DNA of 37,656 nt from Streptomyces roseochromogenus subsp. oscitans DS 12.976 (GTDB lineage Bacteria; Actinomycetota; Actinomycetes; Streptomycetales; Streptomycetaceae): assembly GCF_000497445.1 (NCBI RefSeq), contig NZ_CM002285.1, positions 2,776,539-2,814,194 of the forward strand, in the 5' to 3' direction. The position numbers and the translations under genes are program-made. Under the pieces are notes generated by a model. It worked only from the letters and a program-made list of their open reading frames with translations, ran no database searches and was not told the origin of the DNA. Numbering within the stretch: the first letter of the stretch is position 1; each line of letters begins with the position of its first letter. Positions 36,594 through 37,656 of the stretch are shown in pieces.

Positions 36594-37385
36594 CTAGTGA
36601 CCGTACTGATAGAAGGGGCGGACGTTTGACTTGAGCCAGGTGGCCACCGGGTCGTCGGTCACGTCCAGGAGGACCAGGTTGACCGGCCACGCGACCGGGA
36701 CTTTGCCGAGGGCTCTGCCCAGGGCCTGCAGGGGGAGGTCACGGAGGTCGCCCTCCCACCGGGAGAGCTCGACGCCGACGAACATGACCGGGTCGGCCGT
36801 CTCGATGGCGGCCAGGCAGCGGCGGGCGGTGAGGACCACACCGGTCTCGGCGAACTCGGCGGACGCGGCGGAGAGAAAGTCGACCGGGTCGACCTGCCAG
36901 TCGGGCTCGAAGAGGCGGACCCGGCCGCCGGTGGCGGGGCCGTCGAGCGGGGTGCGGCCGGACCGGCACAGCTCGGCCACCGCCGGGGGCGGGAGCGGGA
37001 TGCCGACCAGGGCGTCGGGGTTCACCGCGATGCCGACCTGCGGGGGCAGACCGCGGGCGAACTCCACGGCGGGGGCGATGGTGTACGACATGTGGGAGCC
37101 GGCCGCCTGGCGCAGCTGTTCCTCGGAGCTGAACACCGGGACGTACACCTGGCCGTCGATGTCCAGCGTGGGCAGGTCGAGCGCGCCGCTGCCCGGGCCG
37201 CCGCCGGCCGGCAGCGGGATCCAGAGCAGGCTCCGGCCCAGGACCTCGACGATCCGGCCCACCGCCGCGGGTATGCCGAGGGAGGCCGAGAGCACCTCCT
37301 CCAACTCGTTGCCGGGCCAGCCGCTGTGCGGCTGGGGGTGCGCCTGTGCCGGGAAGTCCGCGGGAAAGTCTGCCGGGAAGTCCAT
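36594..37385 (-). CDS. SseB-family protein, paralog 2
   Basis: A 263-aa protein. It starts MDFPADFPADFPAQ with a DFPA repeat. The N-terminal SseB domain follows (GNELEEVLSASLG, YVPVFSSEEQLRQAA, GIAVNPDALVGIPL), then the C-terminal domain ending DDPVATWLKSNVRPFYQYGH, closely like the end of paralog 1. The ATG is 37385. It probably arose by an old duplication with paralog 1; sequence similarity is mainly at the two domain cores. It is likely cytoplasmic; the function is unassigned. Confidence 0.8.
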   Translation of the reverse strand: MDFPADFPADFPAQAHPQPHSGWPGNELEEVLSASLGIPAAVGRIVEVLGRSLLWIPLPAGGGPGSGALDLPTLDIDGQVYVPVFSSEEQLRQAAGSHMSYTIAPAVEFARGLPPQVGIAVNPDALVGIPLPPPAVAELCRSGRTPLDGPATGGRVRLFEPDWQVDPVDFLSAASAEFAETGVVLTARRCLAAIETADPVMFVGVELSRWEGDLRDLPLQALGRALGKVPVAWPVNLVLLDVTDDPVATWLKSNVRPFYQYGH

Positions 37386-37460
37386 CTGCCTACCGCCTGC
37401 TGGGAACCACTGCTGTGACCATGAAGGCTAGCGGGTGGCTGTGACAACACCGCATTTCGT

Positions 37461-37520
37461 GGACGCTGTTCGGATCTCGCGGACTCGGTCCGGACCTCAT
37501 GGACTCGGTCCGGACGGCTC
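37461..37520. repeat. Three 20-bp tandem repeats
   Basis: Units at 37461, 37481 and 37501 based on GGACTCGGTCCGGAC plus five variable bases; the first is degenerate. The core GGTCCGGACC-like sequence is palindromic. They lie just beyond the stop of the partial gene, upstream of paralog 2. Confidence 0.65.
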
Positions 37521-37656
37521 AGCCCGTGAACGCGATCCGCTGCAGGGTGTCCGCCGCCGCCCGGTCCAGCAGTACCGCCGAGCCGCAGCCCGTGGGCGGC
37601 TCGCCTCGGTCGACCGCGTCGAGCAGCCGGGCGGTCGTACGGCGGTGGCGGGCGAA
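37519..37656 (-). CDS. C-terminal end of an unrecognised protein (partial)
   Basis: Forty-five codons and a TGA on the minus strand, open at the window edge. The end reads LLDRAAADTLQRIAFTG, with GEPPTGCGSAVLL before it. Third positions are nearly all G or C, as in real genes here. It is too short for a family call. Confidence 0.5.
   Translation of the reverse strand, partial: FARHRRTTARLLDAVDRGEPPTGCGSAVLLDRAAADTLQRIAFTG

Overview
This is about 37.7 kb of high-GC actinobacterial chromosome. Codon use (G/C at third positions, many GTG starts), MnmA, LigA and GatCAB types, and gene order all point to Streptomyces. From memory the order resembles the S. coelicolor core region around SCO5473-SCO5507 (gatCAB, the c-di-GMP protein RmdB/SCO5495, ligA/SCO5494, mnmA, a nifS-like cysteine desulfurase, an opp-type transporter). 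That synteny is recollection, not a search. I saw no rRNA, tRNA, CRISPR array, transposase or prophage gene. Nearly all long ORFs on the strand opposite each gene are high-GC shadows and are left out.

Layout. 1-4350: start of an unrecognised gene, a two-TM protein, an MMPL transporter overlapping a GNAT acetyltransferase, and a small membrane protein. 4347-7918: the gatC-gatA-(80-aa protein)-gatB operon for Gln/Asn-tRNA amidation, closed by a strong terminator. 8012-9588: a DUF4267 membrane protein and a cupin, divergent from a TetR regulator, with paired CTAGC...GCTAG operators between. 9732-16746 (minus strand): GGDEF-EAL protein (rmdB-like), ligA, a MetE-like protein, an SDR and a LOG protein. 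16845-17988 (plus): DUF427 protein and an alpha/beta hydrolase. 18006-20704 (minus): mnmA and a cysteine desulfurase, which together deliver persulfide sulfur for tRNA 2-thiouridine.

The most unusual feature lies in the 404-bp gap between those two sulfur genes. It holds a TPP-riboswitch-like sequence on the plus strand with a possible promoter upstream and an intrinsic terminator downstream, but no plus-strand gene follows; readthrough would run antisense into the cysteine desulfurase gene. 20705-21141 carries eight 24-25 bp tandem repeats.

21142-22839: two small membrane proteins divergent from a second TetR regulator (AACAGTTGTT operators), then a lipoprotein. 22939-25458: a WYL regulator divergent from a TIGR03086-type protein, and a thioesterase. 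25622-28881: an exported esterase, a TRIC-type channel (tail-to-tail 92-bp overlap with the esterase) and a secreted M1 metallopeptidase. 28981-35340: a five-gene oligopeptide ABC transporter operon (oppC-oppA-oppB-oppD-oppF). The adjacent secreted peptidase and peptide importer could cooperate in peptide use; that is inference. 35600-37385: two SseB-family paralogs. The window ends in the 3' part of an unrecognised gene.
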